Source of the DNA: Streptomyces sp. WAC 01529
Lineage (GTDB): Bacteria > Actinomycetota > Actinomycetes > Streptomycetales > Streptomycetaceae
Assembly: GCF_003945545.1 (NCBI RefSeq)
Contig: NZ_CP029617.1
Location: 1,465,001 to 1,529,000, forward strand
DNA length: 64,000 nt
Direction of reading: 5' to 3'
This document shows, piece after piece, positions 1 through 8,187 of this stretch. The translations under genes were made by a program, and so were the position numbers. Under the pieces are notes generated by a model. It worked only from the letters and a program-made list of their open reading frames with translations. It did no database searches and was not told the DNA's origin. The first letter of the stretch is position 1. The number at the start of each line of letters is the position of its first letter.

Positions 1-372
1 GGCGTCAGGCTCGTCGTGGAATCCCTCAGCGCGGGCCTGCTGGCCGGCCTCGCCGCCAGACGGTACGGCTTCGGGGCCGACGCCGGCCTCACCTGGGCCC
101 TGACCGCCGGACTCGGCGGCGGTTTCGCCGTGGGCGTGGCCGGGCGCCTCGCCGGGCGCTTCCAGACCGGCCTCGCCGCCAGTACGTGGGGCTGGTACTC
201 GCTCAGCCGGGCCTGGCTCGCTCTGCGCGGCCACCTGCCCTGGCGGCTGATGCGCTTCCTCGACGACGCCCATCAGCGCGGTGTCTTGCGCCAGGCGGGA
301 GCGGTGTACGAGTTCCGCCACGCCCGCCTCCAGGACCGGCTGGCCGATCGGCACAGGGCGAGGGCGGATTAA
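1..372 (+). CDS. C-terminal fragment of a probable NACHT/STAND-type membrane NTPase
   Basis: The reading frame is open to the left edge, so this is the last ~123 codons of a longer gene. A GTG at 16 could start a shorter ORF but nothing suggests it does. The visible part is Gly/Ala-rich and hydrophobic over its first ~55 residues, consistent with membrane segments. It ends in a Trp/Arg-rich stretch with the motif RQAGAVYEFRHARLQDRL. From memory, that ending is typical of large Streptomyces NACHT-domain NTPases with C-terminal membrane helices. No ATPase motif is present in the visible part, so the assignment rests on the tail alone. The stop is TAA, 12 bp before the convergent protease gene ends. 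Confidence 0.5.
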   Translation, partial: GVRLVVESLSAGLLAGLAARRYGFGADAGLTWALTAGLGGGFAVGVAGRLAGRFQTGLAASTWGWYSLSRAWLALRGHLPWRLMRFLDDAHQRGVLRQAGAVYEFRHARLQDRLADRHRARAD

Positions 373-384
373 GGAGAGCGGCGC

Positions 385-2025
385 TCAGGAAGGCCGTGCC
401 ATCGCCTTGACGAAGGCGCGTTCCACGTCCGCGGCGGAGAGCACTCCGTAGATCTCGCCGGAGTCCTCGACGACGAGGTACTCCGTGGCGGGGGTGGCCC
501 GCAGGGTGTCGAGGAGTTCCTCTCCGGAGAGCTCCGCGGAGATCCGCATGCCCTCGGTGATGTCCTGGGCGAGGCCGCTGACCGTGACCCAGGGGCGGCG
601 GTGCTGGGGGACGGAGACGATGGCGGCCTCGCGGACGACCGCCATCGGGTCGCCGTCGGGGTCGACGACGACGAGGGCGCGGGCCCCGGCGTCGTTGGCC
701 CGGCGCAGCGCCTCGGAGAGGGGCGTGTCGGACTCGACGGGGACGGCGCGGCGGGTCAGGGTGCGGGCGCGCAGCTCGGGCAGGTGCTCGCGCAGGCGGG
801 CCATGCGCAGGCTGTTCCCGGCGCCGGTCCAGATGATCGCGGCGAGGATGGCGGCGAGCAGGGCGTCGGTCACGGTGTTCATGCCGCCGATCTCCTGGGC
901 GTCGCCACCGAGGGCACCGGACTGGTTGAGCAGGGGCAGCCCGATCAGTACGGAGATGGCGAGGGCGCGGCCCACCCAGGCGGCGGCGATGGTGCCGCTC
1001 ATGGGCTTGCCGGTGATCTTCCAGACGACGGCGCGCAGCATGCGGCCGCCGTCCAGGGGCAGGCCCGGCAGGAGGTTGAAGGCGGCGACGATGAGGTTGG
1101 AGATCATCAGTCCCGCGAGCAGGACGCCGGGGACGGTGCCGGGCTCGACGAGACCCATACCGGCGTAGAAGACACCGGCGAGCACGAGCGAAAGGAGCGG
1201 GCCGACGAAGGCGAGGACGAATTCCCGCCCCGGGGTCTCGGACTCCTTCTCGATCTCCGAGACTCCGCCGAAGAACTGGAGCTGGATGCGGCGCACCGGC
1301 AGCTTGAAGCGGAGGGCCGCGACGGTGTGGGCCAGTTCGTGGACCAGTACGGAGGCGTAGAAGGCGACGGCGAAGAAGAGCGAGACGAGGTAGCGGGTGC
1401 CGCCCAGCTCGGGCAGGACGCGGTCGAGCTGGGCGCCGAAGACCCAGGTGATGAGGGCGGCGACGAGGAACCAGCTGGGCGCGACGTAGACGGGCACGCC
1501 GAAGGGCCTGCCCATGAGCAACCCGCCCCCCGGCCCCTTGGGGGCCTTGCCGGGAGCCGGGGGCGGCGATCCCTTCCCGCCGCCCTTCTCGTGGGAGGCC
1601 CGTACCGGCGCGGCGGGGCGCGGTGCGGTCCGGTGGGTCTCGGGCGGGGTCTTCGTCAGGGAGGCGGGCCGGTGCTGCTCGGGCTTCCGGGGATCGCCGG
1701 GGGCCCGGCCCTCCTCCCCCTGCTGCCCGGCGGCGGGGGACGCGCCGGTGCCGCCCTGGTCCGGCTGGGCGGGGGACACATCGGTGCCGCCCGTCTCCCC
1801 CGCCTCGTACGTCTCGTATGTCTCGTACGTCTCACCGGTCTGACGCCGTGCCCCGGCCTCCGCGTCGGCCGGTCGCTTCGGCTCAGCGGGTCCGTCGGCC
1901 GGGACCGCGGGGTCTTCGGCCGTGTCGACCGGGCGCCCCGGCTCGGCGGTGCCGGCCCTGTCGCTCGGCCGCAGGCCCTCGGCGCCGTCGGACTGCGGCC
2001 TGCCGCTCTCGCCGCTTTCGTCCAC
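385..2025 (-). CDS. Site-2 protease family (M50) zinc metalloprotease with tandem CBS domains
   Basis: This is a 546-aa polytopic intramembrane protease. The zinc motif HELAH is at about residues 229-233 and the second metal-ligand motif LPLDGG is near residue 325, each inside a hydrophobic segment. About 120 C-terminal residues form two CBS-like repeats that may sense nucleotides. The first ~160 residues are a low-complexity acidic/Pro-rich cytoplasmic tail containing a short ETYETYETYE repeat. I chose the GTG at 2025 because GAGGGG lies 5 nt upstream; an ATG at 2085 would add 20 residues without a good ribosome site. M50 proteases cleave membrane-bound anti-sigma or regulatory proteins. The substrate here is unknown. 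It is divergent from the RecB-type gene. Confidence 0.88.
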   Translation of the reverse strand: MDESGESGRPQSDGAEGLRPSDRAGTAEPGRPVDTAEDPAVPADGPAEPKRPADAEAGARRQTGETYETYETYEAGETGGTDVSPAQPDQGGTGASPAAGQQGEEGRAPGDPRKPEQHRPASLTKTPPETHRTAPRPAAPVRASHEKGGGKGSPPPAPGKAPKGPGGGLLMGRPFGVPVYVAPSWFLVAALITWVFGAQLDRVLPELGGTRYLVSLFFAVAFYASVLVHELAHTVAALRFKLPVRRIQLQFFGGVSEIEKESETPGREFVLAFVGPLLSLVLAGVFYAGMGLVEPGTVPGVLLAGLMISNLIVAAFNLLPGLPLDGGRMLRAVVWKITGKPMSGTIAAAWVGRALAISVLIGLPLLNQSGALGGDAQEIGGMNTVTDALLAAILAAIIWTGAGNSLRMARLREHLPELRARTLTRRAVPVESDTPLSEALRRANDAGARALVVVDPDGDPMAVVREAAIVSVPQHRRPWVTVSGLAQDITEGMRISAELSGEELLDTLRATPATEYLVVEDSGEIYGVLSAADVERAFVKAMARPS

Positions 2026-2072
2026 GATGTCCCCTCGTTCGAAGCGTCCCTCGCCCCGGTATGGCGCGATTG

Positions 2073-2090
2073 CCTGCACGATCATGCAGG
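2073..2090. promoter_or_regulatory. Imperfect 18-bp palindrome between divergent M50 and RecB-type genes
   Basis: The sequence has CCTGCA and TGCAGG arms around a 6-nt GATC-containing centre. It lies in the 129-bp divergent intergenic region, 48 bp upstream of the chosen protease start. It is a candidate operator; no regulator is assigned. Confidence 0.3.
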
Positions 2091-2154
2091 GCGAGAGGGT
2101 CTGCCGTCGATGGTATGCGGCTGTTGTCAGTGATGGGTCGTAGGGTCTGTCCTC

Positions 2155-3036
2155 ATGGAAACCAGCACCGAAGGTGCCGCGGCGGCCGTGCGCCCGGCAT
2201 CCCTGTCGCCCTCACGCGCGGGCGACTTCATGCAGTGCCCCTTGCTCTACCGGTTCCGGGTGATCGACAAGCTGCCCGAGAAGCCGAGCGAGGCCGCCAC
2301 GAGAGGCACGCTGGTGCACGCCGTCCTGGAGCGTCTCTTCGACGCCCCCGCGAGCGAGCGCACGGCGCCGCGCGCCAAGTCGCTCATCCCCGGCCAGTGG
2401 GACCGGCTGCGCGAGACCAAGCCGGAGCTGACCGAGCTGTTCGCCGACGATCCGGAGGGCGAGCGGATGGCGCGCTGGCTGTCGGACGCGGAGAAGCTCG
2501 TCGAGCGCTGGTTCACCCTGGAGGACCCGACGCGCCTGGAGCCGGCCGAGCGCGAGCTCTTCGTGCAGGCCGAGCTGGAGTCGGGCCTGAAGCTGCGCGG
2601 CATCATCGACCGCGTCGACGTCGCCCCTTCGGGGGAGGTCCGCATCGTCGACTACAAGACGGGCAAGGCCCCGCGTCCGGAGTACGCGGAGGGCGCGCTG
2701 TTCCAGATGAAGTTCTACGCCCTGGTGGTGTGGCGGCTGAAGGGCGTGGTCCCGCGCCGTCTCCAGCTCGTCTATCTGGGCAGCGGTGACGTGATCACAT
2801 ATGACCCGGTCGTGGCCGACCTGGAGCGGGTGGAGCGCAAGCTGCTCGCGCTCTGGGAGGCGATCGAGCTGGCGACGGCCACCGGCGAGTGGCGGCCCCG
2901 GCCGACGAAATTGTGCGGTTGGTGCGACCACCAAGCGGTATGTCCGGAGTTCGGTGGGACTCCCCCGCCGTATCCGCTTCCGGTGAGGGCGCCCGAGTCC
3001 GCCGAGGGCGAGCAGGGCAGAATGGGCCCGGGCTAG
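2155..3036 (+). CDS. RecB-family PD-(D/E)XK exonuclease, likely Fe-S containing
   Basis: This is a 293-aa stand-alone nuclease of the RecB/Cas4-like family. An N-terminal S-X-S-R motif and Cys28 precede His55 (GTLVHAVLE). The catalytic core is IIDRVD (Asp152) followed by IVDYKTGK (Asp166, Lys168). Three more cysteines at 254, 257 and 263 complete the C...CX2CX5C pattern that binds a 4Fe-4S cluster in AddB and Cas4 relatives. There is no helicase domain. M. tuberculosis has a similar single-domain gene (Rv2119, from memory) near metH and mshC. The likely role is single-strand or end-processing nuclease activity. The response regulator gene starts 14 bp after its stop. Confidence 0.88.
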   Translation: METSTEGAAAAVRPASLSPSRAGDFMQCPLLYRFRVIDKLPEKPSEAATRGTLVHAVLERLFDAPASERTAPRAKSLIPGQWDRLRETKPELTELFADDPEGERMARWLSDAEKLVERWFTLEDPTRLEPAERELFVQAELESGLKLRGIIDRVDVAPSGEVRIVDYKTGKAPRPEYAEGALFQMKFYALVVWRLKGVVPRRLQLVYLGSGDVITYDPVVADLERVERKLLALWEAIELATATGEWRPRPTKLCGWCDHQAVCPEFGGTPPPYPLPVRAPESAEGEQGRMGPG

Positions 3037-3050
3037 CTAAGGAGTGTTAC

Positions 3051-3722
3051 GTGGCCATCCGCGTCCTACTGGTCGATGACCAGCCGCTGTTGCGCACCGG
3101 GTTCCGGATGATTCTGGAGGCCGAGCAGGACATCGCGGTCGTCGGCGAGGCCGGAGACGGCCTGCAAGCTCTCGACCAGGTGCGGGCGCTCCAGCCCGAT
3201 GTGGTCCTGATGGACATCCGCATGCCGCGGATGGACGGTGTCGAGGCGACCCGGCAGATCACCGGGCCCGGCCGCGACGGCCCGGCGAAGGTCCTGGTGC
3301 TGACCACCTTCGACCTCGACGAGTACGTGGTGGAGGCGCTGCGCGCCGGTGCCAGCGGCTTCCTCCTGAAGGACGCCCCGGCGAACGAGCTGGTGCAGGC
3401 GATCCGGGTGGTCGCCGGGGGCGAGGCGATGCTCGCGCCGAGCATCACGCGCCGCCTCCTCGACAAGTACTCCGCGCACCTCCCGTCCGGCGACGAGCCG
3501 GTGCCGGACGCGCTGCACACGCTCACCGACCGCGAGGTCGAGGTCCTGAAGCTGGTGGCCCGCGGCCTGTCGAACGCGGAGATCGCGGCGGACCTCTTCG
3601 TCAGCGAGACGACCGTGAAGACCCATGTCGGGCACGTGCTCACCAAGTTGGGCCTGCGCGACCGCGTGCAGGCCGCGGTGTACGCGTACGAGAGCGGTCT
3701 GGTGCGTCCCGGCGCGCAGTAG
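3051..3722 (+). CDS. NarL/FixJ-family (LuxR-type) response regulator, no adjacent kinase
   Basis: This is a 223-aa two-domain regulator. The receiver domain (1-~120) has the acidic pair Asp9/Asp10, phospho-acceptor Asp55 in VLMDIRMP, Thr86 and Lys107. The C-terminal LuxR-type HTH occupies ~150-215 and contains the recognisable LTDREVEVLKLVARGLSNAEIA and TVKTHV elements. The start is the GTG at 3051, with AAGGAG 6 nt upstream; a longer in-frame ORF starting at 2889 lies inside the RecB-type gene and has no such signal. All phosphorylation residues are intact. No histidine kinase is encoded beside it, so its partner must be elsewhere. It is probably cotranscribed with the nuclease gene. Confidence 0.92.
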   Translation: MAIRVLLVDDQPLLRTGFRMILEAEQDIAVVGEAGDGLQALDQVRALQPDVVLMDIRMPRMDGVEATRQITGPGRDGPAKVLVLTTFDLDEYVVEALRAGASGFLLKDAPANELVQAIRVVAGGEAMLAPSITRRLLDKYSAHLPSGDEPVPDALHTLTDREVEVLKLVARGLSNAEIAADLFVSETTVKTHVGHVLTKLGLRDRVQAAVYAYESGLVRPGAQ

Positions 3723-3734
3723 CCCGAGGGGCGT

Positions 3735-3780
3735 AACGACGACGGTGGCCGTCCCCGAGGGGGCGGCCACCGTCGTCGTT
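3735..3780. terminator. Bidirectional terminator
   Basis: A perfect 16-bp stem (3735-3750 with 3765-3780) encloses a further G/C stem. It lies between the convergent response regulator and solute-binding lipoprotein genes and can serve both. Confidence 0.85.
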
Positions 3781-3795
3781 CACGGTCACCCGCGG

Positions 3796-5382
3796 TCAGC
3801 CCTTGCTGATCTCCCAGAAGCGGAAGACCGTCGAGGCGTCCAGGCAGGATTCGAGGCCGTAGACGCTGTCGCGGACGACCGCGTACTGCTTGGCCTGCCA
3901 GACCGGCAGGATCGGCAGCTGTTCGGCCACGATGTCCTGCAGTTCGGAGTACTGCTTGTCGGTCCTGGTGCGGTCGCTCTCGGTCGCCGTGCCGGGGATG
4001 ATCTTCCCGGTGATCTCGTCGTTCTCGAAGTGGTTGCCGAGGACGTTGCCCTTGCCGAAGAAGGGCTGCGTGAAGTTGTCGGGGTCCGGGTAGTCCGGCA
4101 CCCAGCCCTTCACGTAGACGCCGTACTTGCCGGCCTCGATGTCCTTCTCGTACTGCTCGAACTCCACCGACTTCACATCGGCGTCGAAGAGGCCGGACGC
4201 GTTGAGCTGCTTGGCGATGGCGTTCAGCTCCTGGTCCGTGGCCGGGCCGTAGCGCGAGGGCGTCGACCAGAGCGTGAGCTTGACCTTGCCGTCGACACCG
4301 GACGAGCGCAGCGCGGCGGCCGCCTTGGCGCGCTGCGGACGGGCGCCGTAGGTGTCGAAGAACGCGGTGTTGTGGCCGCCGACGCCCGCGGGGACGATCG
4401 AGTACAGCGGCGTGGCCGTGTCCTTGTAGACCTCCTGGACCAGCGCGTCACGGTCCAGGAGGTATGCGATGGCCTTGCGCACGCCGAGCTTGCCGGCCAC
4501 CGGGTCCTTCATGTTGAAGACCAGGTGCTGGACCTCGGCGCTGGTGCCCTCGACGATGTCGACGTCCTTGCCGGCATCGGAGGTGTCCTGCTCGATGTCC
4601 GCGATGTCGGCGGCGGCGAGGCCTCGGTAGGCCAGGTCTATCTCGTTGTCCAGGAGCGCCTTCTTCAGGCCCTTCTGGTCGCCGTGGAAGAACTTGAGGG
4701 AGACGCCGTCGTTCTTGACCTTGGCGCTGCCCTTGTAGGAGGAGTTGACGGAGAAGCTCGCCTGCTCCTTGTCGAAGGAGTCGAGCTTGTACGGGCCGGA
4801 GCCGACCGCCTCGCCGTCCTTGCGCAGCGCGTTCATCTCGTACTCGCGGTGGTCCACGATGGAGCCCGCGCCCGAGGCGATCTTGCTGGGGAAGGTCGCG
4901 TCGGGGTACTTGAGCCGGAAGACGACGGTCTTGGCGTCCGGGGTGCGGACGCTGTCGAGCATCGGGAACATGATGGCCGGGCCCGCGTCGTCGCCGATCT
5001 TCCGCATGCGGTCGAAGGAGAACTTGACGTCCTTGGACGTGAGGGCGTTGCCGTTGCTGAACTTCAGCCCGTCACGCAGCTCGCACTTGAAGACCTTCGC
5101 CTCCATGTCCGTGAAGCCGCAGCTCTTGGCGGCCTCCGGCTCCGGCTCCGTGGCGCCCTTGGGGAAGCTCAGGAGGGACTGGAAGACGTTGTTGAACAGG
5201 AGCCACGACCCGGGGTCGTAGCCGGATGCCGGGTCGGTGGCGAGGACGTCGTCGGACATCCCCATCACGACCGCGTCGCCCGTCTCGCCCGCTCCGCCCG
5301 ACTCCGATCCGCAGCCGGTCAGCAGGGCGGCGGCGAGCCCTCCCGTGAGGGGAAGGGCCAGCCACTGGTTACGACATTTCAC
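3796..5382 (-). CDS. ABC transporter solute-binding lipoprotein, peptide/dipeptide (SBP family 5)
   Basis: This is a 528-aa extracytoplasmic binding protein of the DppA/OppA type. It has a positively charged start, a hydrophobic core and lipobox LLTGC at about residue 24. The family-5 core follows: a LRDGLKFSNGNALTSKDVKFSFDR element near residue 100 and a WVPDYPDPDNF element near the C terminus. It delivers oligopeptides or similar ligands to an inner-membrane ABC permease. No permease or ATPase genes are in the window. The neighbouring gene upstream is a clear paralogue, so this is a tandem duplication; both probably use transporters encoded elsewhere. Specificity cannot be read from the sequence. 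Confidence 0.88.
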   Translation of the reverse strand: MKCRNQWLALPLTGGLAAALLTGCGSESGGAGETGDAVVMGMSDDVLATDPASGYDPGSWLLFNNVFQSLLSFPKGATEPEPEAAKSCGFTDMEAKVFKCELRDGLKFSNGNALTSKDVKFSFDRMRKIGDDAGPAIMFPMLDSVRTPDAKTVVFRLKYPDATFPSKIASGAGSIVDHREYEMNALRKDGEAVGSGPYKLDSFDKEQASFSVNSSYKGSAKVKNDGVSLKFFHGDQKGLKKALLDNEIDLAYRGLAAADIADIEQDTSDAGKDVDIVEGTSAEVQHLVFNMKDPVAGKLGVRKAIAYLLDRDALVQEVYKDTATPLYSIVPAGVGGHNTAFFDTYGARPQRAKAAAALRSSGVDGKVKLTLWSTPSRYGPATDQELNAIAKQLNASGLFDADVKSVEFEQYEKDIEAGKYGVYVKGWVPDYPDPDNFTQPFFGKGNVLGNHFENDEITGKIIPGTATESDRTRTDKQYSELQDIVAEQLPILPVWQAKQYAVVRDSVYGLESCLDASTVFRFWEISKG

Positions 5383-5436
5383 GTACGTGCCTTTGGTGTT
5401 GTGGTCGTTCGTTGGGACCTGTGGGGGGCGCGGGAA

Positions 5437-7044
5437 TCAGCCGCTCACGCCGCGGCCGAGTTCCCACAGCTGGAGGTTGGACGAGGAGTTGAGGGCCCAC
5501 TCGACGCCCGTGATGTCGTCGCGCGCGGCGATGTACTGCTTGCCCTGCCACAGCGGGAGCACCGGGACGTCCTCGGCCACGATGTCCTGGATCTCGCGGA
5601 TGCTCTTGGAGGCGGCCAGCCGGTCGGCCTCGCGGCGCGAGGTGGGGATCAGCTGGTCGTTGATGTCGCGGTTGACGTACGGCGAGCCGAGGAAGTTGTC
5701 CTTGTCGAGGAAGGGCGCGAGGAAGTTGTCGGCGTCGGGGAAGTCGGGGAACCAGCCCATGCCGTACACGTCGTACTTGCCGTCGCGCTCGGCCGCGCGG
5801 AACGTGCTCCACGGCGTGCCCTTGATCGAGACGTCGAAGAGGCCGGAGTCGTTCAGCTGCTTGCGCAGCAGCTCGAACTCCTTCTTCGTGCCGGGGCCGT
5901 AGTGGTCGGTGGTGTAGTGCAGCGTGAGCTTCACCGGCGTGGTGATGTTCGCCTTGCGCAGCAGCGAACGGGCCTTGGCCGGGCTCGGGTTGCCGTACTT
6001 GTTGAAGAACGAGTTGGCGTGGCCCGTGATGGTGGAGGGCACCAGCGAGAAGAGCGGGTCGGCCGTGGAGCCGTACACCGCGGAGGCCAGCGCGCCGCGG
6101 TCGACGACCTGCGCCATGGCCTGGCGGACGGCCTTGCTCTTGACCGACGGGGCCTCGGTGTTGAAGGCGAGGTAGCGGATCTCCAGACCCTGCATCTCGA
6201 CCAGCTCGATCTTCTTGTTCGAGGCGCCGTCCAGCTCCTTGACCTGCTCGGGCGACATGGTGCGCGTCATCAGGTCGATGTCGCCGTCCTCGAGGGCCTT
6301 GCCCATGGACTCGGTGTCCGCGTAGTTGCGCAGCTCCACCTTGTCGCTCTGCGGCTTGAACTCGCCCTTGTACTTGGGGTTCTTGGTGAACACCGTCTTG
6401 ACCAGGCGGTTGTCCTTGACCTCCTGCTCGGCGGTGTACGGTCCGGAGCCGGAGACCTCGAAGCCCTCGCGGAGCTTGTCCTTGCTGTAGTGGTCCTTGC
6501 TGACGATGCCGGCGGTGGGTGTGGCCAGCTTGTACGGGAACGTGGCGTCGGGAGTCTTGAGGTGGAAGACGACGTCGCGGGCGCCCTGGGTCTCGATCTC
6601 CTCCACGTTCGCGACGAGGCCGTCCGAACCGCTGGGGTCCTTGATCTTGATGTCGCGGACCCGCTCGATGGAGAACTTCACGTCGGCGGCGGTGAGCGGC
6701 TTGCCGTCGGAGAACGTCAGGCCCTTGCGCAGGGTGCAGGCGTAGCGCTCGTTGCCCGTGTCGGTGAAGCCGCAGCTCTCGGCGGCCTCGGGCTGCGGGT
6801 CGCCGCCGCCGCGGGGCATGGCCATCAGCGTCTGCACGGTCTGGCGCAGCAGGTTCCAGGACCCGGCGTCGTAGGCGTACGCCGGATCGAAGGGCGCCGG
6901 GACCTCCTTCGAGATGGCGAACGTGTCCGTGGTGCCGACGGCGATCGCGTCGTCACCGTCTCCGCTGCCCGCCCCGCCGCACGCGGCGAGTGCGGGGGCG
7001 AGCAGGCCGATGACGGCCGGCAGCACCAAAGTCTTGCGGTTCAT
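5437..7044 (-). CDS. ABC transporter solute-binding lipoprotein, paralogue of the downstream gene
   Basis: This is a 535-aa family-5 solute-binding protein. The signal sequence ends in lipobox ALAAC at about residue 22. It shares with the next gene the segment of the type LRKGLTFSDGKPLTAADVKFS, the SGPY motif, and WFPDFPDADNF near the C terminus. I chose the ATG at 7044 because the lipoprotein signal begins immediately; the upstream extension encodes no sensible signal. It is separated by 54 bp from the second lipoprotein gene, so they may be cotranscribed. The pair is an orphan binding-protein duplication without permease genes. Confidence 0.88.
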   Translation of the reverse strand: MNRKTLVLPAVIGLLAPALAACGGAGSGDGDDAIAVGTTDTFAISKEVPAPFDPAYAYDAGSWNLLRQTVQTLMAMPRGGGDPQPEAAESCGFTDTGNERYACTLRKGLTFSDGKPLTAADVKFSIERVRDIKIKDPSGSDGLVANVEEIETQGARDVVFHLKTPDATFPYKLATPTAGIVSKDHYSKDKLREGFEVSGSGPYTAEQEVKDNRLVKTVFTKNPKYKGEFKPQSDKVELRNYADTESMGKALEDGDIDLMTRTMSPEQVKELDGASNKKIELVEMQGLEIRYLAFNTEAPSVKSKAVRQAMAQVVDRGALASAVYGSTADPLFSLVPSTITGHANSFFNKYGNPSPAKARSLLRKANITTPVKLTLHYTTDHYGPGTKKEFELLRKQLNDSGLFDVSIKGTPWSTFRAAERDGKYDVYGMGWFPDFPDADNFLAPFLDKDNFLGSPYVNRDINDQLIPTSRREADRLAASKSIREIQDIVAEDVPVLPLWQGKQYIAARDDITGVEWALNSSSNLQLWELGRGVSG

Positions 7045-7391
7045 GCTCGACGTTCTCCAGAGCTCTTGGATCCCGTGAATCCCGCAACGCGGGGTGTGGG
7101 TTGGTGGGGCACGGGGGTAGGGCGATGTTCTCCCGACGACATTAGTCCGCACCAGTTGGGCACCGGAGGGGGTGGGAGCGCGACCGCAATCACGCAGTGA
7201 AACCGGGCGTGGACGCACTGATAACCCGACACCGGAAGGTTTCGTGCACGCTCCCCCCAATCGGGACCAAACGCCACGCCCTCAGGGACCCCTCAAGAGG
7301 GCTCTGCACACACCGGACCCGCTGTCGACCCCCATCGGAGTGGGAAACGTCACAGCTTCGAGCGGGCTTGAACGGGCTGGGACCGGAACTG
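7045..7391. other. Intergenic stretch upstream of the lipoprotein pair
   Basis: These 347 bp lie between the start of the upstream lipoprotein gene and the 3' end of the HAD gene. They presumably carry the lipoprotein promoter. I see no convincing gene, RNA fold or strong palindrome; ORFs crossing it lack codon bias and ribosome sites. Confidence 0.4.
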
Positions 7392-8087
7392 TCAGAGGGT
7401 CATCAGGCCTTGCAGGAAAGGCAGGTTGACGTGTTCGAGCGAGGGGACGACGGTGCGTCCCGCCGCCGCCGGGATGGGCGCGACCGACGGCACGGCCACC
7501 ACCCGGCAGCCCGCGGCCTCCGCGGCGGCGACCCCGGTCGCGGTGTCCTCGATGACGGCGCATCTCGTGGGGTCGGCGCCGATGCCCGCGGCCGCCAGGA
7601 GGTAGGGGTCGGGGTGGGGCTTGGTGCGGGCCACCTCGTCGCCCGCGACGGTCAGTTCGAAGTGGTGGGCGCCGATCGAGCCGAGGACGCGGTCGATGAT
7701 GCGCCGGTGCGAGGCGGAGACCAGGGCCATCGGGACGCCGTGCGCGGCGAGTTCGGCGAGCAGGCCCGCGGCGCCCGGCATCATCGGCAGGGTGCGGCCG
7801 ATGCGGTCCTCGAAGCCGTCGTTGAGCAGCACGGTCAGCTCGTCGACGGTGATGTCGGCGCCCGTGGAGTCGATGAGGAAGGCCGCGCTGCGCGACATGG
7901 GGCCGCCGACCACGACATCGCGCCAGGCCTCGTCGAGCGTGTGGCCGAGCCGGGCGAAGACCTCGACCTCGGCGTCCCACCAGAAGCCCTCGGTGTCGAC
8001 GAGCGTGCCGTCCATGTCGAGGAGGACGCCCTGGAGCGCCGAGCCTTCGGCCGTCCGGGTGCCGAGCGCGGGAACCGTACTGGTCAT
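7392..8087 (-). CDS. HAD-superfamily hydrolase, subfamily IA
   Basis: This is a 231-aa phosphatase-like protein. Motif I is LLDMDGTLVDT (Asp24 nucleophile, Asp26 acid), motif II is LVSAS, motif III is the KPHPDPYL lysine and motif IV is VIEDTATG. The cap is inserted after motif I, as in beta-phosphoglucomutase/phosphoglycolate phosphatase-like proteins. The ATG at 8087 has GGAAGG 8 nt upstream; the longer frame to 8147 has no such support. It hydrolyses a small phosphorylated metabolite that I cannot specify. It lies downstream of metH in the same direction but a hairpin separates them. Confidence 0.88.
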   Translation of the reverse strand: MTSTVPALGTRTAEGSALQGVLLDMDGTLVDTEGFWWDAEVEVFARLGHTLDEAWRDVVVGGPMSRSAAFLIDSTGADITVDELTVLLNDGFEDRIGRTLPMMPGAAGLLAELAAHGVPMALVSASHRRIIDRVLGSIGAHHFELTVAGDEVARTKPHPDPYLLAAAGIGADPTRCAVIEDTATGVAAAEAAGCRVVAVPSVAPIPAAAGRTVVPSLEHVNLPFLQGLMTL

Positions 8088-8115
8088 GCGACCACACCTT
8101 CCATGAGGGACGAGA

Positions 8116-8154
8116 AGGCCGGCTGCCCGCTTGTGACAAGGAGGCAACCGGCCT
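8116..8154. terminator. Stem-loop between metH and the HAD gene
   Basis: The AGGCCGG and TGCC arms pair with GGCA and CCGGCCT around a loop rich in A/T. It is located 34 bp after the metH stop and is probably the metH terminator. Confidence 0.6.
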
Positions 8155-8187
8155 GCGTGGGACCGACCAGTCTACGACTGACCCGGA

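Noticed and set aside
3625..7200. Long open frame on the + strand across the two lipoprotein genes
   Set aside because: It is the antisense of genes with clear family motifs, is rich in Val/Leu/Gly/Arg as expected for a GC-rich shadow, and has no ribosome site.
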